Shown here: in pieces, positions 42,648-43,191 of the stretch
Position numbering within the stretch: the stretch's first letter is position 1
Layout: every line of letters starts with the position of its first letter
Source of the DNA: Alphaproteobacteria bacterium
GTDB taxonomy: Bacteria; Pseudomonadota; Alphaproteobacteria; Micavibrionales; Micavibrionaceae
NCBI GenBank assembly: GCA_002401695.1
Contig: NVTV01000011.1
Coordinates: 1 to 43,191, forward strand
Length of the DNA: 43,191 nt
Direction: 5' to 3'
Program-made: the position numbers and the translations under genes
Notes under the pieces: model-generated
Database searches by the model: none
What the model saw: the letters and a program-made list of their open reading frames with translations, nothing else
What the model was told of the DNA's origin: nothing

Positions 42648-43191
42648 TTAGCGCTCAAAGAATTCTTCATCTACTTTTTTAAGGTGAAGTATCTCTTCAT
42701 CTTCACAACCAATGTTGTACCGAAGCATAAGCTCCGCTAGGCGTTGCCCATCAATAAGAACTATTCTTATGCCAAGGTTTTCTGCCGTTTGAATCGCAGA
42801 CGATGTAAAGGATGCAGTGGTGAAAAAAATTCCTTTTTGGGCTTTTTTAAGGTTTAGCGCGCCAAAGAAGTCTCGAATTGCGCCTGCTCCAATATTATTT
42901 CCTTCGCGATTTCTTTTGGCCTGAACATAAATTTGATCTACTCCAAGTGGGTCTTGATCAATCACGCCGTCAACACCATCATCTCCGCTTTTACCGATAG
43001 CTTTACCTGCATTTTCAGAGGTTCCGCCGTAGCCCATCCCAATGAGCAATTCGACGATTAACTCTTCGAAAAATAGAGGGCTAGCATCTCGAACTCGTGC
43101 CAATAGGTCTGCTGCTAACGCATCACCTATAGCCCTATGTGAAGAGCGTAAAAGCTCATCAGGTGTTGCCTCACCACTGGGCAATATGACT
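42648..43191 (-). CDS. mrr: Mrr-like restriction endonuclease (N-terminus beyond window)
   Basis: The frame is open to the right edge, so the N-terminal winged-helix part is missing. The visible part has the Mrr catalytic domain: FFEELIVELLIGMGYGG, then KSGDDGVDGVIDQDPLGVDQIYVQAKRN with the PD-QxK core (Asp in DGVDGVI, Gln-x-Lys in VQAK), and GIFFTTASFTSSAIQTAENLG. A typical Mrr C-terminus (IVLIDGQRLAELMLRYNIG) follows. Mrr enzymes cut methylated DNA or act near type I and III systems. It lies 80 bases upstream of hsdM on the same strand and may head the operon. Confidence 0.88.
   Translation of the reverse strand, partial: VILPSGEATPDELLRSSHRAIGDALAADLLARVRDASPLFFEELIVELLIGMGYGGTSENAGKAIGKSGDDGVDGVIDQDPLGVDQIYVQAKRNREGNNIGAGAIRDFFGALNLKKAQKGIFFTTASFTSSAIQTAENLGIRIVLIDGQRLAELMLRYNIGCEDEEILHLKKVDEEFFER

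Larger units (their letters stand above)
21463..43191. mobile_element. Mosaic genomic island (mobilization, RTX, recombinase, restriction genes)
   Basis: The left edge is placed at the truncated tRNA. The content is accessory throughout: recombinase relics, MobC and relaxase, a giant secreted protein, a tyrosine recombinase, ArdA and a type I restriction cluster. No housekeeping gene is seen. The right end is outside the window, and the region may be several nested elements rather than one. Confidence 0.55.

Noticed and set aside
1..43191. CRISPR array
   Set aside because: No regularly spaced short direct repeats with unique spacers were seen; the only tandem repeats are the 24-bp pair at the left end and the RTX coding repeats.

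Overview
The window looks like a chromosomal stretch of an alphaproteobacterium of moderate-to-low GC content. The support is indirect: the style of the pst/ars transport genes, a SleB-type hydrolase, and recombinase relics of a kind common in that class. No rRNA or single-copy marker gene is present, so the taxonomic call is an inference. The order is: a tailless double jelly-roll (PM2/corticovirus-like) provirus, a short host backbone, and a patchwork genomic island that carries mobilization genes, a giant secreted RTX protein, a tyrosine recombinase and a restriction/defence cluster. Both ends of the window cut genes.

Region 1-8800, provirus. About 22 tightly packed plus-strand genes, many joined by ATGA overlaps. 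Early genes include a replication protein ending in a DnaA_N-like domain, several tiny membrane or coiled-coil proteins and a Cys-rich protein. These are followed by a FtsK/HerA-type packaging ATPase. After an intrinsic terminator and a 17-bp palindrome come the structural genes: small membrane proteins, a coat protein resembling the PM2 P2 N-terminal family, more single-span membrane proteins, spike-like proteins, a SleB hydrolase with an N-terminal membrane anchor, and a holin-like protein. A strong terminator closes the block. A reverse-strand helix-turn-helix gene follows and may be the provirus boundary.

Region 9677-21011, host backbone. A methyl-accepting chemotaxis protein with a His-rich periplasmic segment, a secreted alpha-carbonic anhydrase, a flippase-like membrane protein and an O-antigen ligase/polymerase-like protein come first. 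Then a minus-strand arsenic/phosphate cluster runs arsR - pstS - pstC - pstA - pstB - arsC - aquaglyceroporin. The layout suggests arsenic-linked phosphate uptake: PstSCAB for phosphate entry, ArsC to reduce arsenate, the MIP channel to let arsenite out, and a vicinal-Cys ArsR as sensor.

Region 21113-24440, integration scar and mobilization. A truncated tRNA 3' end (T-arm, acceptor strand, CCA) lies between two decayed C-terminal pieces of serine recombinases, then come mobC, a relaxase and an accessory gene. This is probably one edge of an integrated mobilizable element.

Region 24440-31280. A minus-strand pair encodes a lipoprotein and a 1558-residue type-I-secreted RTX/cadherin-like protein with a possible permuted papain-like N-terminal domain. 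Immediately upstream of the pair lies a 23-bp inverted repeat around a 93-bp spacer, followed by a divergent FimB-sized tyrosine recombinase. This resembles a phase-variation switch for a surface or secreted protein and is the most interesting hypothesis in the window.

Region 31298-43191, anti-restriction and restriction. ardA has a hairpin-rich leader. Beyond it lies a minus-strand operon mrr - hsdM - hsdS - hsdR - TrlF-like PHP/ATPase. hsdM is interrupted by one in-frame TAA, and its last 113 codons stay open up to the hsdS start. The hsd genes read more like gammaproteobacterial sequences than the rest, which suggests acquisition by transfer.
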